A stretch of DNA of 64,000 nt from Ctenosaura bakeri (taxonomy: Eukaryota > Chordata > Lepidosauria > Squamata > Iguanidae): assembly GCA_948474755.1 (NCBI GenBank), contig CAOLHI010000424.1:124001-188000 (forward strand). The letters are read 5' to 3'. The position numbers and the translations under genes were made by a program. The notes beneath the pieces are model-generated. The model was not told the DNA's origin. It was given only the letters and a program-made list of their open reading frames with translations, and did no database searches. Below are positions 12,161-24,600 of the stretch, piece by piece. Each line of letters starts with the position of its first letter. The stretch's first letter is position 1.

Positions 12161-13023
12161 CCTGGAGATAGCACTTGATATCGTTTTTGATATCAAACCA
12201 TTCGGCCTTCTTCTGCCACCCCGCTCCATGTGTTTGTGAGACCTCCGGACAAGCACATAAACAGGCACGGCCAATAATTGCTGGACATTCCTTTCTCCAC
12301 CTAGGCAGGCCGGACAGAGCCGGTTCGTTGCTTCAGGGACCTCTCCGGCAAACGCCCTTTTTGCTTATGGGTGATACTAACAAAGGCTCCCCTGCCCTGA
12401 GCAGGTAGCTGCACAAAGCTGTACTAAGCGCTCCATATTTGCATACTGGCTACACTATTGTTAAATCGGCGCTAAGCCAATCATGCTAAACTCTGACCTT
12501 TCCAAAGCTTTGTCCCACTCCTAAATCGCATTGTTCTCACCGAGTAAGGTATGGCCTGCAGTCACAATTCACCCTATAAAAGCCCCCGATTCCGAGACCT
12601 TCCTCGGATCGTTCCAGACTTCCATCCCGTCTTGCTGCCGCTTTGTCTGGTGAACTCCCCTCAGCGAACTGCGCTGAGCTTCTTCCCCGCACCCCAATGA
12701 ACTCCATCTTCATATCTCTCCAGGACTACGAGATAGGTGTCGTATCACCCATTTCCCTCTGAAAATCCCTTTTCCCCATTCTTTAGTTAGCTGTGTGACT
12801 GTGTTGTCTTTACTGTTTGTACTTAATAAAACATCATTTTTGCTATTTTAAACTGGCTGACTGCTTGACTGACCTGACCCCGTAGACGCTGGGTTGCAAG
12901 ATCCTGCTAAGTTACCTGCCTCTCACTAGCTTTAGTGAGTGCTCAGCTAATCTTCCCCAAAGCTGTGTTTGTTGTTTGGTTATTTGGGCGTCCCTCCAGG
13001 GACCCCCAGAGATCAGGGTAACA
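12161..13023 (+). mobile_element. Solo LTR (endogenous retrovirus-like), plus orientation
   Basis: About 860 bp, homologous along its length to the inverted copy at 38342-39250. Shows a promoter block with CCCTATAAAAGCCCCCGATTCC (TATA box near 12575), a later AATAAAACAT polyadenylation signal near 12827, and an end at ..CAGGGTAACA. No internal retroviral genes are adjacent, so it is a solo LTR. Lies in intron 1 of gene A. Boundaries are inferred from where the two copies stop matching. Confidence 0.8.
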
Positions 13024-13481
13024 ACTATGACTCACTGTGGGGTTTAAACAGGCAAACTGAATCACTCTATGGTGATACCCTGCTGAGAAGTTCAACTATA
13101 TGCAAATTTCCCAGCTCTCTTTCCATAATTAACTTCTCCACTAAATATTGATACTTGCCCTAGCAAGTGCTCACAGTGGCCTGTGGGTGCCTACAGAGTT
13201 TCAGAACAATGCGTTACCAGTGACATAGTTGCATGCAATTACTTATTCCTTTGGGGACAAGAGTGTGACATTTCAGAAGTCACTTAAATAGTGTTAATGA
13301 CATTTTTCAGTATTGCAAGCAATATTTTAAAAAGCTACTCTTGCGGAAACATATGTCTAAGAATATCTGTGAGGATCAGAGTGAATTTTTTGCCAAAAAT
13401 ACAATTATAAAGCAATGTGAGAACTGTTCTGAATGTTATCAAAAATTTGGAATTTCATAATAATAATCTCTTGATTTTTTT

Positions 13482-14258
13482 AAGATGTCGGGAAAGCCTT
13501 TGATAATATTTCCTGGAATTACTTATTTGAAGTATTGGATAGAATGGATTATAGGAAAATGTCATCTAGGCTATAAAGACAATATATTTAGTTCAGAAAG
13601 CGCAGATTTTAGTAAATGGCAATGTTACAACACCAACTGAGATACAAAAAAGAACCCCAGACAAGGATGCTCCTTGTCACCTTTACTTTTTGATTTTGGT
13701 TTTGGAGACTTCATTGAGAGATATTAGACAAGATTATAGAATATGTGGAGTAAGAGTGAAAAAGAAGAGTATAAACTGATGATACAAAATCACTTAGATT
13801 CAATGAAGATTCATTTGGAACAATGGAAGGTGACTGAGACTTGTTCTGGATTCAAAGTGAATTGTGATAAAACAAAATTGTTGACCGCAAATATGATTTA
13901 GAAAGAAGAGAATTAATGAATTGCTCTTCTAATTTCAAATTGGAAAAAAGGGGATCAAATATCTGGGAATTACAGTTATGATGTATAACAGTACATTGTT
14001 TCAAAACAACCACGAGAAAATCTGGAAAGAAATAGAAAAAGAAAAAGAAAAAAAAGGCAAAGTTAAATTTATTCTTTATGGGAAGAATTGTAGCAATAAA
14101 AGCAAATGCTTTGTCAAAGCTTTTATCTTATTTTCAAACGATCCCTTACTGATCTAAGATTTATGTGTTCAAAAAATTTTGAAGGCAGCCTTTGCCATGT
14201 TACCAGAAATGTTCTTTTTGGGAATTAATGGTAAAGAACTGCGTAGTAATTTATGGAC
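13482..14258 (+). mobile_element. Degenerate L1 ORF2 (reverse-transcriptase part)
   Basis: Broken frames show RT blocks: GKAFDNISWNYLFEVLDRM, a Q-K-G/RTRQGCSLSPLLF-like segment, and a later MGRIVAIKANALSKLLSYF block. Many stops. Interrupted at 14259 by a Tigger-like element; the C-terminal part resumes at 15270. Confidence 0.75.
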
Positions 14259-14260
14259 TA

Positions 14261-15267
14261 CAGTTCTCGCTCCACACTCGCAGGTTTGAGACTCGCAGAT
14301 TTGATTATCTGCAGGTGGCTTGTGTCCCCCATTTCCCTCTCCCATTCCCTAATGCAGGGAGAAGATCTCCTCCCCTGCCCTTCCGTCACCAGCTAAGCAC
14401 CAGCAGTTGCTGGGAGAGTGAAATGGGGGGGGCATCTCCTCTGCTTAGCTCCCCTTCCAGACAGCTGAGGGTTCCATCGTGCTGGGGCCCAGTGGCAGAG
14501 GAACTCCCTGCTCTCCTCCCACACACACCCTGCACGACCACCCCAGGGGCGGGTGGGAGAAGCATGAGGAGAACGTGATCTCACTCTCTGTGTACTTCTC
14601 TGGCCCTCCACAGGCGCAATCCTGCCACAGGTGGGTGGGAGAAGGATGTGGGGAGCGCGATCTCGCTCTCCTCGCTCTTATCCGGCCTGCCACGGAGGTG
14701 ATCCTCCTCTGCTCCAGAGGAGGCCCACAGGGGCATGCAAAACTGGCAATCGCTCATTCCCTGCACATCCTGGGGTCTCTGCTCACATGGGCACCTCTGA
14801 GGAGGCCCACAGGGATGTGCAGGGCCAGTGATCACCCATTCCCTGCATGTCCCAGGGCCTCCGTTCACTGGCAACAGCCAGCAGGGGCTTGCAGAGAGGC
14901 CGATTGCCCATTCTCCGCACGCCTTCAGGCCCCGCTGGTGCGATCAGGATTGCCATCTGCCTGCCTACAGCTCTGGCATGATTGCCCCAGCAGTGTGAGG
15001 AGGAGATGGCGAGGAAGATGGAAAAGATTTTTTCCTTCTGGTTGCCATCTGCCTGTCTGCAGCTCCGAGAGCGATCGCTGCAGCGTGGGGGGGGGCGAAA
15101 GGGAGGAAAGATTTTTTCTCTCCCTCCCATCTCCTGCCCACTGCCAGTGATGGCTGGCGTAGCCATTTGCGCAGGGAAGGAGGGGTGTTGAGGGGGAGTT
15201 ATTTGCAGTTATTTCACTTTTGCGGGGTTCTCTGCATGTATCCTCCGTGAATGTGAAGGGCCTACTG
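14261..15267. mobile_element. Tigger/pogo-like non-autonomous DNA transposon
   Basis: Ends are imperfect inverted repeats, CAGTTCTCGCTCCACACTCG on the left and the complement of CAGTAGGCCCTTCACATTCA on the right, with TA at both flanks (14259-14260 and 15268-15269), as expected for the Tc1/mariner-pogo group. The interior is GC-rich and carries long but non-homologous open frames on both strands; no transposase motif was found. Nested inside an older L1. Confidence 0.75.
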
Positions 15268-15269
15268 TA

Positions 15270-15560
15270 CTTCTTCAAAATATGACAACAGATGCAGGAA
15301 GTTGTTTGCCCAAACTTGGAAACAGACTGAAGCACTGACAATGGAAAACTGGGTCGTTAAGATTGTGAACTTTGTCCAAGTTGCCAAACTGACATAGATT
15401 TTAAAAGAAAAACCAATTAAAGACTTACTGAAAGACTGGACACTGTTTATGAATTTTTGAGCAATAATAACACTATAATAATCTGTGATTATGGATACTG
15501 GCAGTTTTAGTAAATTGGATTTAGTTATATCTGTAATGGTGCAACAATACATTTTCTATT
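15270..15560 (+). mobile_element. Degenerate L1 ORF2, C-terminal part
   Basis: Reads FAQTWKQTEALTMENWVVKI and KEKPIKDLLKDWTLFMNF, matching the ORF2 C-terminal layout seen in the better copies at 10640-10800 and 19090-19230. Probably the continuation of the L1 interrupted by the Tigger-like element. Confidence 0.65.
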
Positions 15561-16330
15561 AAGCAGTTTTTCTTTTTCAATATCATTGAAGGGATCAGAA
15601 TTCTTTTGTGCCTTAGTTAATGATTAGCTAGCTTCTGTTTACCTTATGTTTATGGTTTAGTCAACTTTAGCTTAGTTTTAGCCACACTATACGTATATAT
15701 TCTCTGTGTATAATTCTTTTCTTTTTCTATTCTCTTTTCATGAATGTTGGCGATCCTGCTGTGAATTAGTTGGTTTGTATCAAAATTTAAAAATATGATT
15801 TTTTAAAAAAACTTCTTGTAATACTTAAGGGTTTTAAAAAAAAATTAAAATTTTATGCCATTCCTTAAAGAGAATTGTGGGGGAGGGGGGCAAAAAGCAG
15901 CCAGGAACACATTGAGTAATGCAACAAATTACTCTGTCACACTAGTGATAACAGCAATTTAATTTTTGCAACTACTTACATGATTAGTTTTTTTTTTTTA
16001 ATGTACAATTTCAGGTTTTGGGATTTAGGATTCTCGGATCTGGGAATGGCCCATAAACCCCTGTGATTCGTAGTCAGCTACTGCAGCAGTGACAGCTGCA
16101 ACATAACTGCAAGGTGCATCATGAGTGGAGATTGAAAATGTTCCTTTTTCAAATTCAAGTGGCCATATCCGCTGGGGGATTCTGGGAGCTGTCACCCAAA
16201 ATTTAACATTTCCAAAGCTTTGACCATAAGTGTCCCCCTCCCAGCTATTCTGAATCCTCAACTTCCTGTTAATTTTTTTCTTCCTGTAATAGTAGCTATG
16301 AAATCATAGAGATTTCATAGTGCTATGGTA
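15561..16330. other. Intron 1 of gene A, no feature recognised
   Basis: AT-rich, with poly-T and poly-A runs. No gene or identifiable repeat boundaries. Confidence 0.5.
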
Positions 16331-16380
16331 CATGTATGTATGTATGTGTATGTGCGTGTGCGTGTGTGTTTGTGTGTGTG
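16331..16380. repeat. (TG)n/(TATG)n microsatellite
   Basis: Alternating TATG and GTGTGC units followed by pure TG. Immediately precedes the GC-rich inverted-repeat element. Confidence 0.9.
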
Positions 16381-16403
16381 TAATTTGCTGTCAAGTTGAC
16401 TTT

Positions 16404-17072
16404 GGCCCTTTTCGCACGGGCCTTTGCGCGTGCGATAGCCCCGTGAGTCTTGCGGGAGTGGGAGCGTCGCTCCACACGACACACTCCCACTTCCGCCCGG
16501 CTCACGGGGCTGAAGCGGCGTGAGCGCGGGTTTTTTGATTTTCGCGTACAAGCGAAAATCACCCCGCGCTCGCGCAACGCTCCTGGAGCCCACCCGCACT
16601 CACCTTTCGTGCGGAGCCTCCGGGAGCCGGCCGGGTCGCGCTTCCTTCCCTCCGCCCCTGCGGAAGGAAGGAGCGGGGTCTGGAGGTAGCGCGATGGACG
16701 CGCCGCCCGCTTCGTGCACGCGTGGGGGGACGCGACGCCGCCCGCTTCGCGCGCGCGGGGGGAGGAATCCGGCGTGCGCGCGGGGGGAGGAATCCGGCGC
16801 GCGTGCGGGGGGGAGGAATCCGGCGCGACGCCGCCTGCTTCGCGCGCGCGCGCGGGTTGGGAATCCGGCGCGGGTTGGGAATCCGGCGCGAGGTCTCCCG
16901 CTTCGCACGGGGGGAGGGCGGCTTGCGCGACAAGCCTCCTTCGGTGCCGCTTCCCCGCTGGTTCCTTCACCTGCGGAAGGAAGGAGGGGGGAAGCGGCAG
17001 CCTCCTGGACGAGCCTTCTTGCGCTTGCCAGCCTCCCTCGCTTGCGCTAGAAGCCTCAGTGCGGAAAGGGCC
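16404..17072. mobile_element. GC-rich inverted-repeat DNA element
   Basis: Bounded by GGCCCTTTTCGCAC on the left and GTGCGGAAAGGGCC on the right, a 14-bp inverted pair with one mismatch, flanked by TTT on each side. Interior is extremely GC- and CpG-rich and contains a minisatellite. It shares termini with copies at 23206, 28906, 40443 and 49280. Open frames up to 215 codons here are low-complexity Arg/Pro/Ala translations of the GC-rich DNA, not genes. Confidence 0.75.
16755..16890. repeat. GC-rich minisatellite
   Basis: Three tandem units built on GGGGGGAGGAATCCGGCG (about 25-27 bp apart), a spacer, then two units built on GGGTTGGGAATCCGGCGC. All contain GAATCCGGCG. Confidence 0.85.
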
Positions 17073-17637
17073 TTTGACTTAGAGTGAGCCTACAAATAAG
17101 AGATCTCCTACCCCCAATCTTCAATTGCCTTGCTCAGGTCTTGCAAACTCAGGGTTCTAGTTTCCTTGATTGAATCAATCCTACCTATAGGACAGTCTCC
17201 CTCTTTCCTACTGCCTTTCATTGTACTAAGAATCATTTTGTGTGTGCATGTGTGTGTGAGCACAGATGGGGAGGCAAGCCCACTTTATTTCTATAAAGTG
17301 ATAATAAAGGCATCACTGGATATGGTACACCCACCCTCACATATGCTCTGAGGAAGCTACAGGATAGGATTTCCTAAATCAAACTATATACAAAGGACAG
17401 GAGACATCCCAAATTATTTGCTGTTGGTTGTCTGTTTCAAATGGTCTGAGAGGGAAAAGTCTTTCTCAGGGACTGAACATATCTTACAGAAAAGTGTGTA
17501 TGTTCCATCTTTAAGATGAGTTACTGAATAATGGTGGGAATTAAGCCTTCTCTCACAGTTAGAGCTGTAGCTCAGTTGAAATACAGACAACCCCCTGCAA
17601 AAAAAAAAATCATTTAACTCCCTTCAGAAGTACTTAC

Positions 17638-17700
17638 ATTGCCTTCCTCAATGCCAGTCTTCTCAGGCTCCTTGTCAATTATCTCACCAGGAAGGAATGG
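17638..17700 (-). other. Untranslated leader exon of MS4A gene A (predicted)
   Basis: On the minus strand the exon ends GGCAAT before donor GTAAGTACTT. It lies upstream of gene A's start-codon exon and downstream of gene B's last exon, so it fits gene A. The same donor context and upstream promoter-like block recur at 29991, 36517 and 57891. A TATATATA box lies at about 17728-17735. The transcription start is estimated, not seen. Confidence 0.55.
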
Positions 17701-17710
17701 AAAATGAAAG
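17699..17710. promoter_or_regulatory. ETS-IRF composite-like motif, gene A leader
   Basis: GGAAAATGAAAG on the plus strand, one base longer in the spacer than the ideal GGAANNGAAA. Homologous position to the motifs at 30064, 36587 and 57966. Confidence 0.45.
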
Positions 17711-18606
17711 CAAACATACAGTACAGTATATATAGTATCTGAATTTAACTCTTGCCCTCCCTAATAGTCTTGCACCTTTTGCAACAGCTGCCTCTTATGT
17801 TATGCCATTCTACAAACCTGTCTTCTGCTTCAGAGGTTTTTACAGCTCCAGGCAAAGCATCTAGAATCTCACTAAGGGTTTCTGACTTTTCTTCTTATCC
17901 ATTCAGGCCAGAACCCTGCAGGTGGCTTATGCTGAAATAACCCCTAGGGACATCAGTGTAACTGCCTCTTTAAGCATTGCAGAAGGAAACATTCAGTATC
18001 TTGTTGTGTGTGGTCATTGTGCTGATTGCAACAGCACCCTTCCAGGTCACTCATTACCCAAGAACAAACCCAAGAACAAAGCCCAGGTGCTGTTTGGATG
18101 CTCTTGTACATGGCACGTACAAGCAGCAGCCTTTGGCCTTGTCAAGGAAGGCGAAAGTTGTTCCTCTTTCGACAAGGGCAGAAGGGAAATGGGATTATGC
18201 TCAAACACATTCGCATGGCCAACTTCTGCCCAGGGGCAGAACTGAACCACGACAACCTAAGTTGTCCTTACACACTAGGGAAAGTCATTTTAGGTCAGTC
18301 TTTTCTTCTTAGCTTGAAATTAAAGGAATTTAAGGAGGATCATCATCAGAGTTGCTACGTAACACTGCTGCCATATTCATTCCATCCCCAAATTTCAGGC
18401 CATTTAACCAAACTGAATGATCTACTAAATATGGAATCCATAACTCATAGTCTTGGTCCAGAGTTTGCAAAACTGGTATCATTTTAATACTGAGATTGCT
18501 AGTATAGATGCTGTTATCCATAACTTCTGTTTTGGATGAGTGTCTAACTTGAGAATTGCCAACTATGAGGATACTGGTTGGGATAGTATGGAGAAGCAGG
18601 ATTGTC

Positions 18607-18657
18607 TTAGAGATTTGATCCATCTCCAAGGACAGTGTACGGCACAGGATGTAAAGC
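18607..18657 (-). CDS. MS4A: MS4A gene B C-terminal exon, shortened
   Basis: After acceptor TTTGTGTTTCAG, encodes [16 protein letters not shown] and TAA. The VPYTV core matches VYVPYTVNGG in gene C's last exon, but the tail stops before any PPxY. Confidence 0.75.
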   Translation of the reverse strand, partial: ALHPVPYTVLGDGSNL

Positions 18658-21600
18658 CTGAAACACAAAAATGAATGAATGAATAAATGAATGAACGAAG
18701 CATTTAATATAAGAAATATTTTCACTGTGATCATCACCACCATTGTCAGTGTCATCATCTTGACACGATTCCTCCGTGCTGCAACAAAAGCACCTGCTCA
18801 ATATTGATGCCGTTGAACTCTCCAGTATGGTTCCTGCCACTCCGGTGAGGAATAGGGACTATTAACCATTTTGCCATCAAAAGCAGTTTTCCTCCCTTTT
18901 TTTTTTTTATAATTAATTTTTATTACAAGTTAATTTGAGAAAATACCCCCCCATGCTTCCAAGCTTGAGTCTTCCAGGTGAATTTTCTTATTTCCATTAC
19001 ATACAAACATAATTTCCATTTTACAGAGAAAAGAGCGAGTACATTATTTCTTTCTATCGATTTCTTATACATTTATATCTTTACCCAATCCAATACTCCT
19101 TTCCATTCTCTTTCAAAGTTCTGGATAGGTTTATTTTTCAAAGAAGATGCTAATTTTTCCATCTCTACCATATCCAGAACTTTTAACTTCCACTCTTCTA
19201 TATCAATATATTTCTTTTCTTTCCAGTATTGCGCATATGTCAACCTTGCCGCAGTTATTAAATATAATACTATCTTCTGATGACTTCTTATTTCCCTTTG
19301 TTGCCCTAACATACTTAACAAATAAAACTCTGATTTCATTTCAAAGTACAGCTTACAATTTTTTAAAATTTCATCATGTACCCCCTTCCAAAAATTTTTT
19401 GCTATCTTACATGTCCACCACATATGAAAAAATGACCCCGTCTTTTCATCACATTTCCAACACTTTGCATTCCCAGTTTTTGTAATCTTTCTGGAGTCAT
19501 ATGCCATCTGTACAGCATTTTATAAAACATTTCTCTTAGATTTAAATTTAATGTAATTTTTATGTCCATTTTCCATGCTCTTTCCCTGGTTTCTAATTCA
19601 ATTGAATGTCCCAAGTTCTGTGCCCATCTAACCATTGTATCTTTAACTACTTCTGATTCCATTTCTCTTTTCAATAATAATTTATAAAATTTGGAGATTC
19701 TCTTCTTTTGGCTTTCTTTCATCCGTAAATCTAGCTTATTCTCTTTTCTCTCAAATCCATATAATTTTTGATCCATTCTAAATCTTTCTCTCAGTTTTCT
19801 CCATGGGAACCAGTTTAACTTGTATCCTTCAGTCTTTAGTTCTTCTTCTGTACATATTCTTCGTTTTGGCAGCCCATTTCAATAACTCTTGATATGTTAG
19901 TAGATTTCCTTGTTTTGTTGAGGCATTCCTCCTGTTTTTAAAAAAATGGTCAGTTTGGCAAACAGAAAAGACTCTTATTCCTTGTGGTGGTGCTTGAACT
20001 CATTTGAAAAAAGGACAAGATCCCACTTGTCAGACATGTATGCCATTACTGTTCTTTCTAGCTAAGTTGTAATTTGTTTTATCAGCCTCTTTAACAGAGG
20101 CATAATGAACCTAATAGCTAAGAACATAGGCTAGAGTTAGGGTTTCCAGATTTCCAGTCCTTTCCTTGAGTCTCTAGTGCTCAGGATAAGGCAGAGGAAT
20201 CTCAGGCTAAGAGCACTGGCTTGAAAAGCATGTGTCTCTCTGTGTGTATATGCATATATTCCTCATTTATTAGACTCAGTTTTTAAAAATTTAAACAGCC
20301 CCCTTTGGGCAAACCTGGTTGGTGCTCAATTTGACATCACCAGAGGCTGCTCCTCATAACATCATCCTTGTAACATTACCAGGGCATATTCTCTGTAACA
20401 TCAGTACGGGGTTGTCCCAGGGTTAAGGTTTTGGAAAGTCCTGACCTAGCAAACTGAGCTGGTCTCACAGTGTAAAACTTTTCCAAGCACTGACCTGAGC
20501 CCACCTGCTTTGCTAATCAGTTCAATAACCCTCTCGTAGATGCTGATAAGAGCATAAGTAACTCCCAGAATCCCTCAGCCAACATAGAGTGGTCATTATG
20601 AAAAGTGGCGGGTGGGGTAAGCTGGCAGCTGTAGTCCAAAGGAGTAACTTTCTCAGATTCCAGTTATACTAGGGTCCTGCACTGGAGACAGGCAGGATGT
20701 AAATTAAATCAATAAAGTCCCACATTCAGTCCAGTTAGAAGGATGTCAGGTTGCAGAGCCAGATGAGACCTCAAGTAGAGAGTTCATGAAGAGTCAAGTC
20801 TGACATGGGAGCTTTGCTATTGTTTCCACCCCCTTTCCTATAAAAACACAACCACAACCCAGATACATGTTTGTATTATAAAGGAATGAGATGAGAAGAA
20901 AATGAATCTGTAGGCTGCAGACATGACAATCCTGATGTGTCATCAGTGTGCCCTGTACTTTTCATTATGGTTGGGCAACTTGTGGCCCTTCAAATGTTGA
21001 TGGAGTGCCAGTCCCACAATCCCTTTTCCATGGACTATACTGAGTAGGGCTAAATTAAATTGTACAAGAGGAGGTACGGAGCCTTTAAGCAGGGTAAACA
21101 GGGAAGCAACAAATGGGCAGTTCAGTTTCATACACTTAAAGCTTCATTACAGGTTCAATCAGAGTCAAGCACAAGCAGTAGTCAGTTCAGTAAGAGGCTT
21201 TGTGGGAAAACTGAATTTTGGGGAAGAATTTGAAGCACGTGAGAGAGGTTGCATGTTGTAATCTTTCAGAGAGGCAATTCTAAACACACCGAACTGCAGG
21301 GAAAGAAGGGCAGAGTCTTTTGAGGAAGCAGAGGACATTTGGATGCTGAAGTGAGGTGGGCATGAAGGAGTGAACTTACAGTAGCAATGCACTGGTGGGA
21401 TGGAAGGAAGGGTGAATAGTGGGGACATGGCCCTGTAGGTCTTTGAAGGCAAAGAGAAGTAGCTTGAAGTGACCCAGGAGTAGACATGGTGGACATTCAT
21501 GAGAACAGAGAACAGTTTTTAAAAAGCAGAGTAATTTTGGCATCATCTCCACAGGCTTTTCTGTTTGCTTAAGAAGCAATCAGGCTGTTCAGACACTTAC

Positions 21601-24600
21601 CCTTGCATTGTTACAACAGGTTGCCTGGCATCCAAAATGAGCTGTTGAAACTGTGATGTAGAACTCCAGCAAGCTGAACAAGAAAAGAAGGGAAGAAATC
21701 CCAAGACCTGCGGACTGCGAAGCAGAGAAGCATTTGTTTTTTTACAGATTAATTCAGTTCCAACATAGGGAAGTATACAATACTTATATTCTGAGTATCA
21801 CTGACTCAATGGTGGGAAGGCTGGGGAAGCGTTGACTGTTTTAAATCTATTGATCAAAGGGTCTAGGAAGAAGGAATGTTCACGAGTTTTGGAGGGCGCA
21901 TTAAAGAATTAAGTTTGGTGATTAGTATGGACTTTCTCTATTGCATATCTAATGAAATGCATTTCACCCAAATTCCCGAGGTTGCTAGAATTCCAGATTT
22001 CTAACACCACATATCAAAATGCAAAAAGGGGACATGCATGTTGAAGACAAGTCAGCTGCTTTTGTTTCCTTCTACAGCATTTTCCACTACCCATGATACA
22101 AGCTCTCATTCAAACCAAAAGTCGCTGTCCTTTTTGACTGTGAGAACATTTATCTGAAAACAGAGAAGTTCAAATTGTGTGTGCCTTTCTTTCCCATTTA
22201 TATACGTTGCCTTCCTTCAACCTTCTCCATAAATTCAATGTTTTTCTTTTTAAATATCTTTCACTTACCCCTACCACATATGGCTGATAATTTATATTTA
22301 AAAATAAGTCTCCTATGTAAGCAGAGATGCCAATTATTGCCATTATGGCACTTGTGATGTTCATTCCCACACTGCACTTCACCTGAAAGAAAGACACAAA
22401 GAACCAACTGATGATAAACAGGACTACCAAATACCTGAAATCTTTTCTAAAACTCCCAGTCCAATGTGTTGTTGAACTGCAGTACTCCTCTCTGGTCTGA
22501 ATACTATTGTTAGTTCCAAGAATCAGTGGGATTTATTTATATGTTAACTCACCATTTAACAATTAATTCAATGGGTCTGCTGTAGCTGGGATAAACCAAC
22601 AAGATTCCAGCCTCTGTCTGTTATCTGGGTAGGATTCTAGAGCAGCAAAGATCATGCCAAGATTTCCACCCACCCACCCACTGTACTTGGGAGGTGTCCT
22701 GACAAAGAATGAGGTTCTGGACCCTGTGATCAGATTCCCAGTGCCAAGCCCTCTGGTGCCTTTTAGTTGTTGGTGAGAACAAAGAGTGAGACTTGGTTGG
22801 CTCCTTTTGTAGAGCAGCTGCCGATCTTGATGATCACCACTCATGAACAATGACTATGATAACTGCACATATGAATAGTGTAGATGGATGATATAGACTT
22901 GGATAGGTAATACAAAGGGTATTGGTCAGCAATTCTATCATTAGAGAAGAGGAGGAGTTGTTATATATCTTGAAAAGAGGAAATGCTTCATGGTTCATTG
23001 CATTAACAGATAGGGATCCCGAAATAATGAACTGTCCAAAAGAAGAAGAAAAAATTAGTCTGACTGAGGGAGTCCTCCATTTATGGAAGATACCATTCTA
23101 TTCAACAAAATAAAATAAAATAAAATAAAATAGTAATAGAACCAAAATGTACAAAACAGAGACCGAACTTCAAAGGTAACCATTGCTATTTTTTTTTAAA
23201 AATGTGGCCCTTTCTGCACCTTACCTCTTTTCTGGTGAGAGTCTCTCTTGTCCGGGGTCCTTTGGATCTGCACGAGCTGCCTGCTTGCGTGAGAGCCCCG
23301 CCCCTTCCTTCCACAGCACAGCCTGGGAGTTTCCCAGGCTGCGCTGGGGCCAGGAAGTGCAACCGTCGCAGCTCCAGAGGCTCCGCATGCCAGGTAAGTG
23401 CGCACGGGACCTGGGAGCAATGCGTGATCACGCACCATTTTCGGCTTCTAGTTGAAAATAAAAAGGTGCACGGTCAGCACTTGCTGGTCCCTGGAGCGTT
23501 TTGCGATTGTGAGTGCATTGGGCAGATCACTCCTCACAATCGTGCAAAGCTCCAGCTGCCCTTCGCATGGAAAATGCCATGCGAAAAGGGCCATGGATAA
23601 GGTATGGCGTTAAAATTGAGTTTTAAAGTAAAACTGAATAGTAAAATATATAGAAAGTTTAAATTTCAAAAAAGTCAAGAAAGTAAGCATCAGGAAGATC
23701 TCTCAGATATGTTTGTATGTTAAACCATGTACACGTAGACTATTAATCCAAATTAATCACCAGGGAATTATCTGAACACTCTTCATTAAGTTATTTTTTT
23801 TGTTTTCTCTGTCTGTCTCACATAAAACATTAGCTGGCATTACAGATTCATAACATAGAGTAATGGATCCATAACTGCTTTGTATTCAGTTATACTGCAT
23901 GTTCATGTTTGAATATATATTCAGGCTTGAAATCTCTGAAGCATGAGGAAGGTGTTGGATGTTTGTTTAAGGGCAAAATAATGATCCTCTGCACCCTGTT
24001 TCAAAAGCACACTTATAGATGCCTAGGTGGCACTTACACAGATGTAAGTGACCATCAGGGATGCCTACCAGAGAGATGCCCTTTTGCAAGATGATGAACA
24101 AGAGGGGACAAGCCAAATTTTGTTGTACAAGGGTACAGAGCAAACATTGGTAGAAGCACTACTTTATCCCCAAGTCAAGCACTTTTCTTTTTAATTTCTC
24201 CAAAGAGCTAAAAAGCAGGCCTCAGGGCATCATCATTTCTTTCCTGAAGCCCACTCAGTGGGACCTGAGCATTTAACATCTACGATCAAGTTTGGTACCC
24301 ACTAGAGTGTTTTCCCCAAACAGCATGTTAATCCACTGTTCTACAGGAATACAGGAAGGTTGCCTTTGAGGAAAGCACTGGTGAAGGCTTGCTGCCTTTG
24401 GCCAAAATCTCACTGGCATACTATCCTGGTGTAACTATGACTGTATGGGCCATGACAGCAGGAGGGGAAAGACCACAGGCACTGCGGCAGTGGAAAAAGC
24501 CAGGTGTTGGATAAATAGGCTGTCAGGAGCTGGCAGATTCTGTCTCCCTCCCCACCACTGCAGGAGAACCCTGGAGGAAAAATGCAACTGTCAGTGTAGT

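Noticed and set aside
12161..13023. Possible complete provirus with 38342-39250
   Set aside because: The two LTRs are in opposite orientation and no gag/pol/env-like coding lies between them, so they are independent solo LTRs.
14479..15150. Open frame of 223 codons on the plus strand
   Set aside because: Lies wholly within the Tigger-like element's GC-rich interior; other frames are open too, and no transposase motifs are present.
16323..16970. Open frame of 215 codons on the minus strand (and overlapping ones on plus)
   Set aside because: Low-complexity Arg/Pro/Ala translation of the GC-rich inverted-repeat element, open in several frames on both strands; no domain.
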